A program made the position numbers and the translations under genes. A DNA stretch of 64,000 nt from Lachnospiraceae bacterium (GTDB lineage Bacteria > Bacillota > Clostridia > Lachnospirales > Lachnospiraceae): contig JAIECJ010000030.1 of the NCBI GenBank assembly GCA_029068555.1, forward strand, positions 1 through 64,000. The letters run 5' to 3'. The notes below the pieces were generated by a model. It ran no database searches. It worked only from the letters and a program-made list of their open reading frames with translations, and was not told where the DNA came from. Each line of letters begins with the position of its first letter. The first letter of the stretch is position 1. Positions 1 to 8,514 of the stretch are shown piece after piece.

Positions 1-3
1 TTA

Positions 4-146
4 GTTACAATTCACACCAACGCCAGTTTTCATCAGCTTATAAGTTATTGAGGTGTGAATTATAACAGATTTTGTACACAAAATGCTAAAAGGCAAGCAT
101 TTTGGCGAATGATTCCCACTACTTTGGCGTAGGTGTGAACAGTAAC
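4..146 (-). repeat. Family A MITE, copy A1
   Basis: This is a 143-bp non-coding repeat. Its ends are GTTACAATTCACACC and GGTGTGAACAGTAAC, a 15-bp inverted repeat with two mismatches. It holds an internal hairpin (AAAATGC/GCATTTT) and an internal third copy of the end motif (GGTGTGAATTATAAC). It matches full-length copies at 3005, 25363, 27445 and 27901. I define plus as the orientation of the copy at 25363, so this one is minus. Only three bases precede it in the window, so the left target duplication cannot be checked. Confidence 0.9.
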
Positions 147-177
147 AACGGCTACAGTGATTTCTGCAAAAAATGAA

Positions 178-206
178 TTGAAGAACTAACGTTTGTATGA
201 TACACT
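178..206 (+). promoter_or_regulatory. Sigma-A type promoter for the Mrr-like gene
   Basis: A TTGAAG -35 box (178-183), a 17-base spacer and a TACACT -10 box (201-206) lie 42 bases before the first gene. The promoter begins about 30 bases after the end of repeat A1. Confidence 0.5.
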
Positions 207-248
207 GAATATATTCGGAACAAAACATATGAGAAAAGGAACGGAAAA

Positions 249-710
249 ATGGATTCACAGGTAAATACACAATTATTAGTAATGGCAGCAGTTGTGGCGG
301 GCATTGTGCTGATTACTGCCGCAGGCATTCTTCTTTGCAGGCAGTTTCGCAAAAATGTCAGGACAAGAGAGCTGGATGAGATGGACGGCTTTGACTTTGA
401 GTATTACTGTGCAGACTTGCTTGCGGACAACGGATTTGTCGACGTGCAGGTCACGCGAAGCAGCGGCGACTACGGGATTGACATTCTTGCAGAGAAGGAT
501 GGCGTCACGTATGCCATACAGTGTAAGCGCTACACAGGGCTTGTCGGCGTGAAAGCAGTGCAGGAAGCCTATGCAGGCCGCGACTATTATGACAGAATGG
601 TCGGTGCGGTACTGACGAACCAGTACTTTACAAAACCGGCAGTGCAGGCAGCGCGGAAATTAAAAATTCTATTGTGGGACAGGGATTATTTACAGGCGAT
701 GGAACAGTAA
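249..710 (+). CDS. Membrane-anchored Mrr-like restriction endonuclease-fold protein
   Basis: This 153-aa protein has an N-terminal membrane segment (about residues 8-30), a short basic linker, and then a compact Mrr_cat-type nuclease domain. The PD-(D/E)xK fold is marked by a helix with Glu51 (GFDFEYY), the metal-binding Asp78 in GDYGID, and Gln91-x-Lys93 in QCKRY. Mrr-family enzymes cut DNA, often methylated DNA. Here there is no separate DNA-recognition domain, and the membrane anchor would hold the catalytic domain at the inner face of the membrane. That placement is inferred. The start is the ATG after AGGAACGG. The next gene follows after 25 bp, so the two are probably co-transcribed. 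The target and role (defence, uptake or repair) are unknown. The fold call is fairly sure because all catalytic residues are present. Confidence 0.8.
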   Translation: MDSQVNTQLLVMAAVVAGIVLITAAGILLCRQFRKNVRTRELDEMDGFDFEYYCADLLADNGFVDVQVTRSSGDYGIDILAEKDGVTYAIQCKRYTGLVGVKAVQEAYAGRDYYDRMVGAVLTNQYFTKPAVQAARKLKILLWDRDYLQAMEQ

Positions 711-735
711 ACTACATACTGGAAAGGAAAAGGAT

Positions 736-1494
736 ATGGATTCAGAAGATATTTTGTGGAAAAAAAGACTGGGGGAGCTTGCGGACAAGGCATACAACAA
801 CAGCCAGTACCTGTTTACTGGATTCTTGTCAGCGTCAGAGCTTGATATTTACTATCAGATGGAACGGGAACTTTCATATGTACCGGTCACTGTGTTCGGG
901 GGAACGGCAGACTGCGAGCGTGTGATGCTTCGTTTCGGAAGCGCAGAGCTATGCGGATATGAGGAGGACTTTCCGATAGCATGTATTGAGATATCGCCGC
1001 TCATCGAAAAGTTTGGCGAGGTGTTAGGCCACAGGGATTATCTTGGCGCGTTGATGAATCTTGGCATCGAACGGAATACGTTAGGCGATATCATAATTGT
1101 AGGGAAACATGCATTTTTGTTCTGCGCGGAAAAAATGGCGCCCTATATCCTTGAAAACTTAGACAAAGTACGCCATACAAACGTAAGCTGCCGGATTGCG
1201 GAAAATATACCGGAAACGACTATAACGAATCTGGAGAGAAAGATAGTACAGGTAAGCGCCGCGCGTGCCGACAGTATTATAGCGAAAGCCTATAACTTGT
1301 CAAGAAGCGCCAGTGTCGACCTGTTCCGTGCAAAAAAAGTATTGATTAACGGCAGGGTATATGAAAACAACGCGGGGCAGTTAAAGCCTGGGGACACCGT
1401 GTCGGTACGGGGATTTGGCAGATTCCGTTTTGTGGAAATATCTGGTGAAACGCGCAAGGGAAAGCTGAATGCGGCGGTTGATATTTTTTGCTGA
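736..1494 (+). CDS. ylmH: S4-domain RNA-binding protein, YlmH family
   Basis: This 252-aa protein has the usual YlmH length and layout: an N-terminal alpha/beta region, a middle domain (GDIIIVGKHAFLFC near residues 115-128) and a C-terminal S4 RNA-binding domain from about residue 180 (SRSASVDLFRAKKVLINGRVY ... LKPGDTVSVRGFGRF). YlmH binds the large ribosomal subunit. In Bacillus it has been linked to rescue of stalled nascent chains, and its gene often sits near division genes. Here it stands apart from the division cluster, behind a nuclease gene. The start follows a GGAAAAGG ribosome-binding site. The family call is confident; the exact cellular role in this organism is inferred. Confidence 0.88.
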   Translation: MDSEDILWKKRLGELADKAYNNSQYLFTGFLSASELDIYYQMERELSYVPVTVFGGTADCERVMLRFGSAELCGYEEDFPIACIEISPLIEKFGEVLGHRDYLGALMNLGIERNTLGDIIIVGKHAFLFCAEKMAPYILENLDKVRHTNVSCRIAENIPETTITNLERKIVQVSAARADSIIAKAYNLSRSASVDLFRAKKVLINGRVYENNAGQLKPGDTVSVRGFGRFRFVEISGETRKGKLNAAVDIFC

Positions 1495-1525
1495 AAAAAA
1501 TTTTTCTAAATATTAAAATATACCA

Positions 1526-1553
1526 TTGATTTATTTTTCAATCGTGATATGAT
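1526..1553 (+). promoter_or_regulatory. Promoter for the MATE gene
   Basis: TTGATT (1526-1531) and TATGAT (1548-1553) are separated by 16 bases and lie about 50 bases before the MATE start codon, in a very AT-rich spacer. Confidence 0.5.
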
Positions 1554-1601
1554 AGTGCTTCAAGAACAAAAATAGGACATCATAATGCGGAGGAGTAAAT
1601 T

Positions 1602-2951
1602 ATGGAAAAGCAGGCAGTATTCAGCATGACAGAGGGAAGCCCGGTAAAGCTTCTTATTAAATTCACAATTCCGATGCTGATCGGAAATCTGTTTCAGCAG
1701 TTTTACAATATGGTAGATTCGATTGTGGTGGGGCGCTTTGTCGGACCGAACGCGCTGGCGGCAGTCGGTGCGACCGGATCCCTGAATTTCCTGTTTTTTG
1801 CGATGAGCTTTGGCATTGCGGCTGGTGTGGGCGTCGTGGTGTCACAGTATTTCGGCGCGGACAGAATGGATATGGTTGAGAAAAGCATTATCAACGGTCT
1901 GTACCTGCTGGCGGCAGTTTCGCTTCTCATGGGCGTAATAGGTGTCGCTGCGGCAAGGTGGGTGCTCGTGGCGCTCAATACACCGGATGCAATTCTTGAT
2001 GATGCGGTTATTTACATGAGGGTGTCGTGTGCAGGAATCCTGGCAATCGCGGCGTACAATGGTGTGGCGTCGGTACTGCGCGCGCTCGGGGATTCTAAGA
2101 CACCGCTATATTTTATGGTACTTTCATGTTTTATCAATATTGGCCTGGACCTTTTGTTTGTGATTGAATATGGATGGTCCGTTTTTGGCGTTGCGCTCGC
2201 GACGGTCATTGCGCAGCTCGTGGCGGCAGTCGGCGCATTTCTATATGCCCTGCGCAAAATAGCATGCTTTCGCGTGAAAAAAGAGAACAGATCTGTGCGC
2301 AGCGATATTATACGACGTTGTTTTGTGCTGGGGATGCCGATTGCATTCCAGAATGCCCTGATTGCGTTTTCATGCATTTTTTTACAGAGGATTGTGAACG
2401 GCTTTGGCGAGAGCGTGGTTGCAGCCAACACAGCGCTTGGACGTATCGAGCAGTTGGTACAGCAGCCGTATAATTCCCTGGGAACAGCACTCACGACATA
2501 TACTGGACAGAATATCGGCGCCGGGAAGATAGAGAGAGTAAAGCAGGGGTACAAGGCTGGATTTAAGAGTGTCGTTGTAGTCAGTATCGTCATGCTGATA
2601 CCGTGTCAGCTGTTTGGAGATACAATCGTCAGCATTTTCGTGACGGATTCCGAGGTTGTTTCTATCGGAGCCAGAGGACTTTCAATTACAAGCTTTTTCT
2701 ACTTTTTTCTTGGTATGATTTATGTTGCAAGAAGCGTGCTCAACGGCGTGGGAGACGCTGCCTTTGCCATGATTAACGGGCTTATGGAGGTGGCGGGCCG
2801 TGTCGGATTTGCCGTTCCGCTTACCAAAATTCCGTTTATCGGTGTGTGGGGCATCTTTTTCACAACAGGATTTACCTGGGCGCTGACCGGACTTGTCAGT
2901 ATGGCGCGGTATCACAAGGGCAGATGGGCGTTTAAGGGGATTGACACCTGA
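1602..2951 (+). CDS. MATE family efflux transporter
   Basis: This 449-aa polytopic protein has about 12 hydrophobic segments in two similar halves, as expected for the multidrug and toxin extrusion family (DinF/NorM-like branch). It starts with the typical MTEGSPVKLLIKFTIPMLIGNLFQQFYNMVDSI pattern, in which the first membrane helix ends in the conserved NxxDSIVVGR region. The second half begins near residue 235 (RSDIIRRCFVLGMPIAFQNA). Members export cationic drugs or metabolites in exchange for Na+ or H+. Nothing in the sequence shows the substrate. The gene has its own promoter and a GGAGG site upstream of the ATG. It is followed by a family D hairpin and repeat A2, and no terminator is evident before them. 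Confidence 0.93.
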   Translation: MEKQAVFSMTEGSPVKLLIKFTIPMLIGNLFQQFYNMVDSIVVGRFVGPNALAAVGATGSLNFLFFAMSFGIAAGVGVVVSQYFGADRMDMVEKSIINGLYLLAAVSLLMGVIGVAAARWVLVALNTPDAILDDAVIYMRVSCAGILAIAAYNGVASVLRALGDSKTPLYFMVLSCFINIGLDLLFVIEYGWSVFGVALATVIAQLVAAVGAFLYALRKIACFRVKKENRSVRSDIIRRCFVLGMPIAFQNALIAFSCIFLQRIVNGFGESVVAANTALGRIEQLVQQPYNSLGTALTTYTGQNIGAGKIERVKQGYKAGFKSVVVVSIVMLIPCQLFGDTIVSIFVTDSEVVSIGARGLSITSFFYFFLGMIYVARSVLNGVGDAAFAMINGLMEVAGRVGFAVPLTKIPFIGVWGIFFTTGFTWALTGLVSMARYHKGRWAFKGIDT

Positions 2952-2972
2952 ATATTGTATGGATTTTTATCT

Positions 2973-2998
2973 GTTACAGGAACGGGGCGTACAGTAAT
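2973..2998 (+). repeat. Family D short hairpin repeat, copy D1
   Basis: A 26-bp sequence starting GTTACAGGAACGG and ending GTACAGTAAT resembles, over the same length, the hairpin at 36263-36288 (about 18 of 26 positions). It can fold through GTTAC/GTAAT. It lies 3' of the MATE gene, and repeat A2 is inserted at its right edge: the 8-bp duplication of A2 begins inside its last two bases. Confidence 0.5.
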
Positions 2999-3004
2999 AA
3001 AAAC

Positions 3005-3147
3005 GTTACAATTCACACCAACGCCAGTTTTCATCAGCTTATAAGTTATTGAGGTGTGAATTATAACAGGTTTTGCACACAAAATGCTAAAAGGCAAGCA
3101 TTTTGGCGCATGATTCCCACTACTTTGGTGTAGGTGTGAACAGTAAC
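3005..3147 (-). repeat. Family A MITE, copy A2, with 8-bp target duplication
   Basis: A full-length 143-bp element with GTTACAATTCACACC and GGTGTGAACAGTAAC ends. The bases just outside are identical on both sides: ATAAAAAC at 2997-3004 and at 3148-3155. This exact 8-bp direct repeat is the footprint of transposition. It has no coding capacity for a transposase. Confidence 0.95.
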
Positions 3148-3187
3148 ATAAAAACTAAAATAGTTTAGAAATGAGTAAACAAAAACC

Positions 3188-3216
3188 TTGCAATATCCTG
3201 TTTAGATTGTTATACT
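3188..3216 (+). promoter_or_regulatory. Sigma-A promoter for the araB-like gene
   Basis: TTGCAA (3188-3193), a 17-base spacer and TATACT (3211-3216). It starts 33 bases after the A2 target duplication and lies 57 bases before the start codon. The element landed just upstream of the promoter without breaking it. Confidence 0.65.
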
Positions 3217-3272
3217 TATAAATATAGGGAAACGGACGGTTACTTGAATAATCTGTATAGGAGGTATAACAA

Positions 3273-4868
3273 ATGGGACTTGACGGAAAAAGCGCTATTG
3301 ACAGCGGTAAGACAGCACTTGGTATTGAGTTTGGCTCTACCAGAATCAAGGCGGTACTGATTGATGAGGACCATAAGGTGCTTGCCATAGGAAACCATGA
3401 CTGGGAGAACCAGCTGGTCAACAATATCTGGACATACAGTCTTGACGCAATCTGGAAGGGGTTACAGGATTGCTATCAGGATTTGGCAGCGCAGGTAAAA
3501 AAGCAGTACGGCACGGAAATCAGGACGCTCGGTTCAATTGGCTTCAGCGCTATGATGCATGGGTACATGGCATTTGACAAGAAAGGGGAGCTTCTGGTAC
3601 CTTTCCGGACATGGCGGAATACGATCACACAGGAGGCAAGTGAGAAGCTGACAGCGCTTTTTAACTACCATATTCCGCAGAGGTGGAGTATCGCGCATCT
3701 GTATCAGGCAGTTCTCAACGGGGAAGATCATGTGGGAAAAGTTGATTTCTTTACAACGCTTGCGGGATATATCCACTGGCAGCTGAGCGGCGAGAAGGTG
3801 CTCGGTGTGGGCGAGGCGTCGGGTATGTTCCCCATCGACATTGAAACCAAGGATTTTAACAGGAGGATGACTGCCCAGTTTGATGAGCTCATAGCGGATA
3901 AAAATTTTGGGTGGAAGCTTGCAGACATTATGCCGAAGGTACTGGTTTCCGGCGACAAGGGCGGCACGCTGACAGAGGAGGGGGCAAAGCTTCTCGATGT
4001 GACAGGCACGCTGCAGGCTGGAATTTTGATGTGTCCGCCTGAGGGCGACGCGGGTACCGGAATGGTGGCAACAAACAGTGTGGCGCAGCGCACAGGCAAT
4101 ATTTCAGCAGGAACCTCTGTGTTTGCCATGGCAGTTCTCGAGAAGGATTTGTCAAAGTCCTATGATGAGCTTGACCTTGTGACGACACCGGACGGAAGCC
4201 TTGTGGCGATGGTTCACTGCAACAACTGCACTTCCGACTTAAATGCGTGGGTCAATATTTTTAAGGAGTTTCAGGAGTCCATGGGGCAGAAGGCGGATAT
4301 GAATGAGCTCTATGGAACGCTTTACAGAAAGGCGCTTGAGGGAGATGCCGACTGCGGCGGACTTCTGGCATACGGTTATTTTTCAGGTGAGCATGTGACC
4401 GGTTTTGAGGAAGGCAGACCTTTGTTTGTCCGTACACCGGATGCGAAATTCAATCTTGCCAACTTTATGCGTGTCAATCTTTTCACGGCGCTTGGCGCGA
4501 TTAAAATCGGCATGGATATTTTGTTCCGGCAGGAGCATGTCACACTGGATGAGCTTCTTGGACATGGCGGTCTGTTCAAGACAGAGGGTGTCGGTCAAAA
4601 GGTGGTTGCCGCTGCTGTAAATGTGCCGGTATCTGTGATGAAGACTGCAGGCGAGGGCGGCGCATGGGGTATCGCGGTGCTTGCCAGTTACATGATGAAA
4701 AAGGATGCGGACGAGTCATTGAGCGACTATCTCAACAACAGAGTATTTGCCGGTGAGGAGTCAGTGCGTATGGAGCCGGATGCAAAGGATGTGGAAGGCT
4801 TTGAAATCTTTATCGAGAGATATAAAAAGGGACTTGCAATCGAGCGCGCGGCAGTTGATAACATGTGA
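3273..4868 (+). CDS. araB: FGGY-family L-ribulokinase, Bacteroides-type
   Basis: This 531-aa FGGY sugar kinase has the N-terminal phosphate-binding loop [16 protein letters not shown] (about residues 16-31), the substrate motif [13 protein letters not shown], the catalytic GDAGTG segment (Asp259), and the C-terminal nucleotide-binding [13 protein letters not shown]. It resembles the long kinases that act as ribulokinase in Bacteroides arabinose operons rather than the E. coli AraB type, and araD follows 35 bp downstream. The reaction is ATP-dependent phosphorylation of L-ribulose to L-ribulose 5-phosphate in the cytoplasm. The start is fixed by AGGAGG nine bases before the ATG. No arabinose isomerase gene is in the window. 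A xylulokinase or related pentulokinase role is the main alternative, but the AraD neighbour favours ribulokinase. Confidence 0.88.
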   Translation: MGLDGKSAIDSGKTALGIEFGSTRIKAVLIDEDHKVLAIGNHDWENQLVNNIWTYSLDAIWKGLQDCYQDLAAQVKKQYGTEIRTLGSIGFSAMMHGYMAFDKKGELLVPFRTWRNTITQEASEKLTALFNYHIPQRWSIAHLYQAVLNGEDHVGKVDFFTTLAGYIHWQLSGEKVLGVGEASGMFPIDIETKDFNRRMTAQFDELIADKNFGWKLADIMPKVLVSGDKGGTLTEEGAKLLDVTGTLQAGILMCPPEGDAGTGMVATNSVAQRTGNISAGTSVFAMAVLEKDLSKSYDELDLVTTPDGSLVAMVHCNNCTSDLNAWVNIFKEFQESMGQKADMNELYGTLYRKALEGDADCGGLLAYGYFSGEHVTGFEEGRPLFVRTPDAKFNLANFMRVNLFTALGAIKIGMDILFRQEHVTLDELLGHGGLFKTEGVGQKVVAAAVNVPVSVMKTAGEGGAWGIAVLASYMMKKDADESLSDYLNNRVFAGEESVRMEPDAKDVEGFEIFIERYKKGLAIERAAVDNM

Positions 4869-4903
4869 AGAAATTTTTACCCGAAAAACAGGAGGAATGT
4901 GGG

Positions 4904-5599
4904 ATGTTAGAGGAATTAAAGAAAAAAGTTTATGAAGCCAACATGGACTTGCCCAAATACGGACTTGTCACGTTCACATGGGGAAATGTAAGCGCGATTG
5001 ACCGCGAGAGCGGGCTGTTCGTCATCAAGCCAAGCGGTGTCGATTACGATTTGCTAAAGCCTGAAGACATGGTAGTCATGGACTTGGACGGTAACAAGGT
5101 AGAGGGCAGATACAATCCGTCGTCAGACACGCCGACACATCTGGAACTGTACAAGGCGTTTCCCGAGGTGGGCGGCATCGTACATACACACAGTACCTAT
5201 GCCACAAGCTGGGCACAGTCTGGAAGGGCCATTCCGTGCTATGGTACGACACATGCGGATTATATGTACGGTGAAATTCCCTGCGCGCGCGTGCTGACGC
5301 AGGAGGAGATTGATGAGGGCTATGAGAAAAACACAGGTACCCTGATTATTGAGACATTTAAAGACAAGGATCCGATGGCAGTTCCTGCGGTGCTCTGCAA
5401 GAATCATGGACCGTTTGCGTGGGGCAGGGATGCGAAGGAGGCAGTGCACAATGCAGTAGTCCTTGAGGAGGTTGCGAAAATGGCGCTTTTCACAGAACAG
5501 TTAAAGCATGATGTCGAGCCTGCGCCGCAGCGTATACAGGATAAGCACTATTACAGAAAGCATGGTGCAAATGCTTATTATGGAAATAAAGTTGAGTAA
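4904..5599 (+). CDS. araD: L-ribulose-5-phosphate 4-epimerase
   Basis: This 231-aa protein has exactly the length of E. coli AraD and the same start pattern ([17 protein letters not shown]). It is a class II aldolase fold enzyme. The zinc ligands are visible as His94 and His96 in VHTHS and His168 in CKNHGPF, and GTTHADY and the C-terminal [14 protein letters not shown] are intact. It converts L-ribulose 5-phosphate to D-xylulose 5-phosphate, the last arabinose-specific step, feeding the transketolase encoded next. I chose the ATG at 4904, nine bases after AGGAGG (4890-4895). The longer frame from 4865 lacks a ribosome-binding site. It forms an operon with the kinase. Confidence 0.95.
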   Translation: MLEELKKKVYEANMDLPKYGLVTFTWGNVSAIDRESGLFVIKPSGVDYDLLKPEDMVVMDLDGNKVEGRYNPSSDTPTHLELYKAFPEVGGIVHTHSTYATSWAQSGRAIPCYGTTHADYMYGEIPCARVLTQEEIDEGYEKNTGTLIIETFKDKDPMAVPAVLCKNHGPFAWGRDAKEAVHNAVVLEEVAKMALFTEQLKHDVEPAPQRIQDKHYYRKHGANAYYGNKVE

Positions 5600-5718
5600 A
5601 AATATTGAAATAATGTAGTTATTAAGGTAAACTGATGAAATTTTTCGCATTTACGTATAATGTAAAATGTGGTAAATTGAAAGAGGTATTGTTGATTGAA
5701 TGATATAGGGCGCAGGCG

Positions 5719-5744
5719 GTTATTGTTCACCTTGTTCCAGTAAC
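5719..5744 (-). repeat. Family D hairpin repeat, copy D2, in the transketolase leader
   Basis: A 26-bp hairpin with stem GTTATTG/CAGTAAC, extended outward by GCG/CGC, lies 30 bases 5' of the transketolase start. Read on the minus strand it matches the hairpin at 36263-36288 at 22 of 26 positions. No U-run follows, so it does not look like an intrinsic terminator. It may be part of the mRNA leader. Confidence 0.65.
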
Positions 5745-5773
5745 CGCAGGAACGCTCATAAGGAGGAAAAGGA

Positions 5774-6604
5774 ATGACAAATTTAGAGCTTCAGAAAATG
5801 GCGAATGAAGTTCGTAAGGGTATCGTGAGCGGTGTGCATGCTGCCAAGGCAGGACATCCGGGCGGATCGTTATCTGCGGCAGATATCTTTACTTACTTGT
5901 ATTTCGAGGAAATGAACATTGATCCCAAGGATCCGAAGAAAGCGGACAGAGACCGCTTTGTACTTTCAAAAGGGCATACGGCTCCTGGACTGTACTCTAC
6001 ACTTGCCAACCGCGGTTATTTTCCGGTTGCGGATCTTCTGACTTTGAGAAAGCTTGGTTCGTACTTACAGGGACATCCCTGCATGCAGCATGTTCCGGGA
6101 GTTGACATGTCTTCCGGTTCCCTTGGACAGGGAATTTCAGTTGCGTGCGGTATGGCACTCGGCGCAAAAATGTCCAACGCTGATTATAGAGTATATACAC
6201 TGCTTGGCGATGGCGAGATTCAGGAGGGACAGGTATGGGAGGCCTCTATGTTTGCAGGACACAGAAAGCTTGATAATCTCTGTGTTATTGTCGATAATAA
6301 CGGACTACAGATTGATGGCAGGATCGAAGATGTATGTTCGCCGTACCCGATTGACAAGAAGTTTGAGGCATTTAATTTCCACGTGATCAATCTTGATGAT
6401 GCACATGACTTTGACAAAATTCGTGCAGCATTTAAGGAGGCAAGGGAGACGAAGGGAATGCCGACAGCAATCATCGCCCATTCGTTAAAAGGAAAGGGTG
6501 TATCCTTTATGGAAGGAAACGCCGATTGGCATGGCAAGGCTCCGAACGATGAGGAATATGCTGTTGCGATGGCGGACTTGGAGAGAATAGGGGAGCAATT
6601 ATAA
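5774..6604 (+). CDS. Transketolase, N-terminal (thiamine diphosphate-binding) subunit
   Basis: This 276-aa protein is the first half of a split transketolase, as is common in clostridia. Visible motifs are KAGHPGGSLSAADI (residues 26-39), the catalytic-site KGHTAPGLY, and the thiamine diphosphate/Mg2+ motif GDGEIQEGQVWEA followed by VDNNGLQIDG. The partner C-terminal half is encoded 62 bp downstream, and together they form the active site. The enzyme transfers two-carbon units between ketoses and aldoses in the pentose phosphate pathway, accepting the xylulose 5-phosphate made by AraD. The start follows AAGGAGG. The 174-bp gap after araD contains a TATAAT and a hairpin, so this pair may also be transcribed on its own. 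Confidence 0.95.
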   Translation: MTNLELQKMANEVRKGIVSGVHAAKAGHPGGSLSAADIFTYLYFEEMNIDPKDPKKADRDRFVLSKGHTAPGLYSTLANRGYFPVADLLTLRKLGSYLQGHPCMQHVPGVDMSSGSLGQGISVACGMALGAKMSNADYRVYTLLGDGEIQEGQVWEASMFAGHRKLDNLCVIVDNNGLQIDGRIEDVCSPYPIDKKFEAFNFHVINLDDAHDFDKIRAAFKEARETKGMPTAIIAHSLKGKGVSFMEGNADWHGKAPNDEEYAVAMADLERIGEQL

Positions 6605-6665
6605 AGCTTCATATTGGAAAAACGCTGGGAGCAGGCGTTCTTTGTGATAGAATAACAGGAGGTAA

Positions 6666-7613
6666 ATGATGTCAGAAGTTAAAAAGATAGCGACAAGAGA
6701 GAGCTATGGGAATGCTCTCGTTGAAATAGGTAAGGAAAACCCCGATCTGGTAGTGCTTGACGCTGACCTTGCGGCAGCGACCAAGACAGGCGTGTTCAAG
6801 AAAGCATTTCCGGACAGACATATTGACTGTGGTATTGCAGAGTCAAACATGACAGGCGTGGCAGCAGGATTGTCACTTGCAGGAAAGATTCCATTTGTGA
6901 GTTCATTCGCGATGTTCGCAGCAGGACGTGCTTTTGAACAAGTCAGAAACTCGATTGGATATCCGCATTTAAATGTAAAGATTGGTGCGACACATGCGGG
7001 CATTACAGTCGGTGAGGACGGCGCTTCCCACCAGTGTAACGAGGATATCGCGCTGATGCGCACGATTCCAGGAATGGTTGTAATGTGTCCTGCTGATGAT
7101 GTTGAGGCAAAGGCGGCAGTGCGTGCGGCAGTGGAGTATGAGGGACCTGTATATATCCGCTTTGGGCGTGCAGCAGTGCCTGTAATCAACGACAGACCTG
7201 ACTATAAATTCGAGATTGGTAAAGGAACCATTGTAAAGGAAGGAAAAGATGTCACGATTGTAGCGACAGGTATCTGCGTGGATTCTGCACTTGGAGCGGC
7301 AGAGATGCTTGAGAAGGACGGAATCAGTGCAGAGGTTATCAATATCTGTACGATTAAGCCGCTGGACGAAGAAATTATCATTCAATCAGCGAAGAAGACC
7401 GGCAAGGTAGTGACTGCCGAGGAGCATTCTGTGATAGGCGGTCTGGGAAGTGCAGTCTGTGATGCGCTTTGTAAATCATGCCCAACACCAGTCTACAAGA
7501 TTGGTATGCAGGATATGTTCGGCGAGTCCGGATCGGCAGCAGCTCTGATTGAGAAGTACAGGCTCGACGCAAAGGGCGTGTATGAGCAGGTCAAGGATTT
7601 TATTGGGAAATAA
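6666..7613 (+). CDS. Transketolase, C-terminal (pyrimidine-binding) subunit
   Basis: This 315-aa protein carries the pyrimidine-binding domain (residues about 10-170, with DADLAAATKTGVFKKAFPDRHIDCGIAESNMTG, including the conserved activating Glu) and the C-terminal transketolase domain (about 185-305). It completes the enzyme begun by the preceding gene. An AGGAGGT site precedes adjacent ATG codons at 6666 and 6669; I use the first, and the second is equally possible. An intrinsic terminator follows 17 bp after the stop codon and closes the pentose operon. Confidence 0.95.
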   Translation: MMSEVKKIATRESYGNALVEIGKENPDLVVLDADLAAATKTGVFKKAFPDRHIDCGIAESNMTGVAAGLSLAGKIPFVSSFAMFAAGRAFEQVRNSIGYPHLNVKIGATHAGITVGEDGASHQCNEDIALMRTIPGMVVMCPADDVEAKAAVRAAVEYEGPVYIRFGRAAVPVINDRPDYKFEIGKGTIVKEGKDVTIVATGICVDSALGAAEMLEKDGISAEVINICTIKPLDEEIIIQSAKKTGKVVTAEEHSVIGGLGSAVCDALCKSCPTPVYKIGMQDMFGESGSAAALIEKYRLDAKGVYEQVKDFIGK

Positions 7614-7630
7614 AATATGAAATATGAAGA

Positions 7631-7661
7631 AAAATCATCCGAGTCATTCGGATGATTTTTT
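7631..7661 (+). terminator. Intrinsic terminator after the transketolase operon
   Basis: The stem AAAATCATCCGA/TTCGGATGATTTT closes a four-base loop and runs into T residues. It sits between the transketolase stop codon and the pyrK ribosome-binding site. Confidence 0.9.
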
Positions 7662-7691
7662 CGAACAAATGTAAAATGGGAGGAGAGCAAA

Positions 7692-8495
7692 TTGGACAAG
7701 AAAAAGAAAGAGACCGCAGTAGTCTACAAGCAGCAGGAGATTGCAACAGATATTTATGATATGTGGATTACCACATCACTTGCTTCGCAGGCAAGACCGG
7801 GGCAGTTTATCAGCGTCTACACACATGACAAGTCAGCGCTCCTGCCGCGTCCTATCAGTATTTGTGAGGCTGACAGGGAAAATGGCAGAATCCGGATTGT
7901 TTACCGTGTGGCAGGCAAGGGAACGGCAGAATTTGCGAGGTACAAGGCAGGGCGCCATATTGATGTACTCGGCACGCTTGGAAACGGGTTTCCGCTGGAA
8001 AAGGCAGATGGAAAAAGAGTCTTTCTGATCGGCGGCGGCATTGGCATTCCGCCCATGCTTGAGCTTGCAAAAAAACTGGCAGAAAATCCGGAAAATGAAG
8101 CACAGGCAGCAGCTGTCGATATCATTGCCGGATATCGTGACAAAGAGCTTTTTTTGTCAGAGGATTTGTCGCGATATGGAAGGGTGCATATCGCCACAGA
8201 GGATGGCAGTGCAGGCGTAAAGGGAAATGTCATGGATGCAATTGCGGCGGAGGGACTTGAGGCGGATGTGATTTTTGCCTGCGGTCCGATGCCAATGCTC
8301 CGCGCAGTCAAAAAATATGCCGCCGAAAAGGGGATGGAGGCATATATCTCACTTGAGGAAAGAATGGCATGCGGCGTCGGCGCGTGTCTTGGATGTGTCG
8401 TAAAGACAAGGGAAGCTGACCATCATTCACATGTAAACAACGCAAGGATCTGCACCGACGGACCAGTCTATGCGGCGCAGGATGTCGAGATATAG
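7692..8495 (+). CDS. pyrK: Dihydroorotate dehydrogenase B, electron transfer subunit
   Basis: This 267-aa protein of the ferredoxin-reductase family has an FAD-binding beta barrel (about residues 10-105, with PRPISICEA), an NAD-binding domain (GGGIGIPPMLELA near 117-129, then FACGPMPMLRA) and a C-terminal [2Fe-2S] site with cysteines spaced CGVGACLGC and a later CTDGP. It passes electrons from the orotate-forming PyrD subunit, encoded next, to NAD+. The start is TTG at 7692, placed eight bases after GGAGAG; no in-frame ATG is better placed. The gene is separated from the upstream operon by a terminator. Other pyr genes are not in the window. Confidence 0.95.
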   Translation: MDKKKKETAVVYKQQEIATDIYDMWITTSLASQARPGQFISVYTHDKSALLPRPISICEADRENGRIRIVYRVAGKGTAEFARYKAGRHIDVLGTLGNGFPLEKADGKRVFLIGGGIGIPPMLELAKKLAENPENEAQAAAVDIIAGYRDKELFLSEDLSRYGRVHIATEDGSAGVKGNVMDAIAAEGLEADVIFACGPMPMLRAVKKYAAEKGMEAYISLEERMACGVGACLGCVVKTREADHHSHVNNARICTDGPVYAAQDVEI

Positions 8496-8514
8496 AAGGG
8501 GGAATGTTTGTAAG

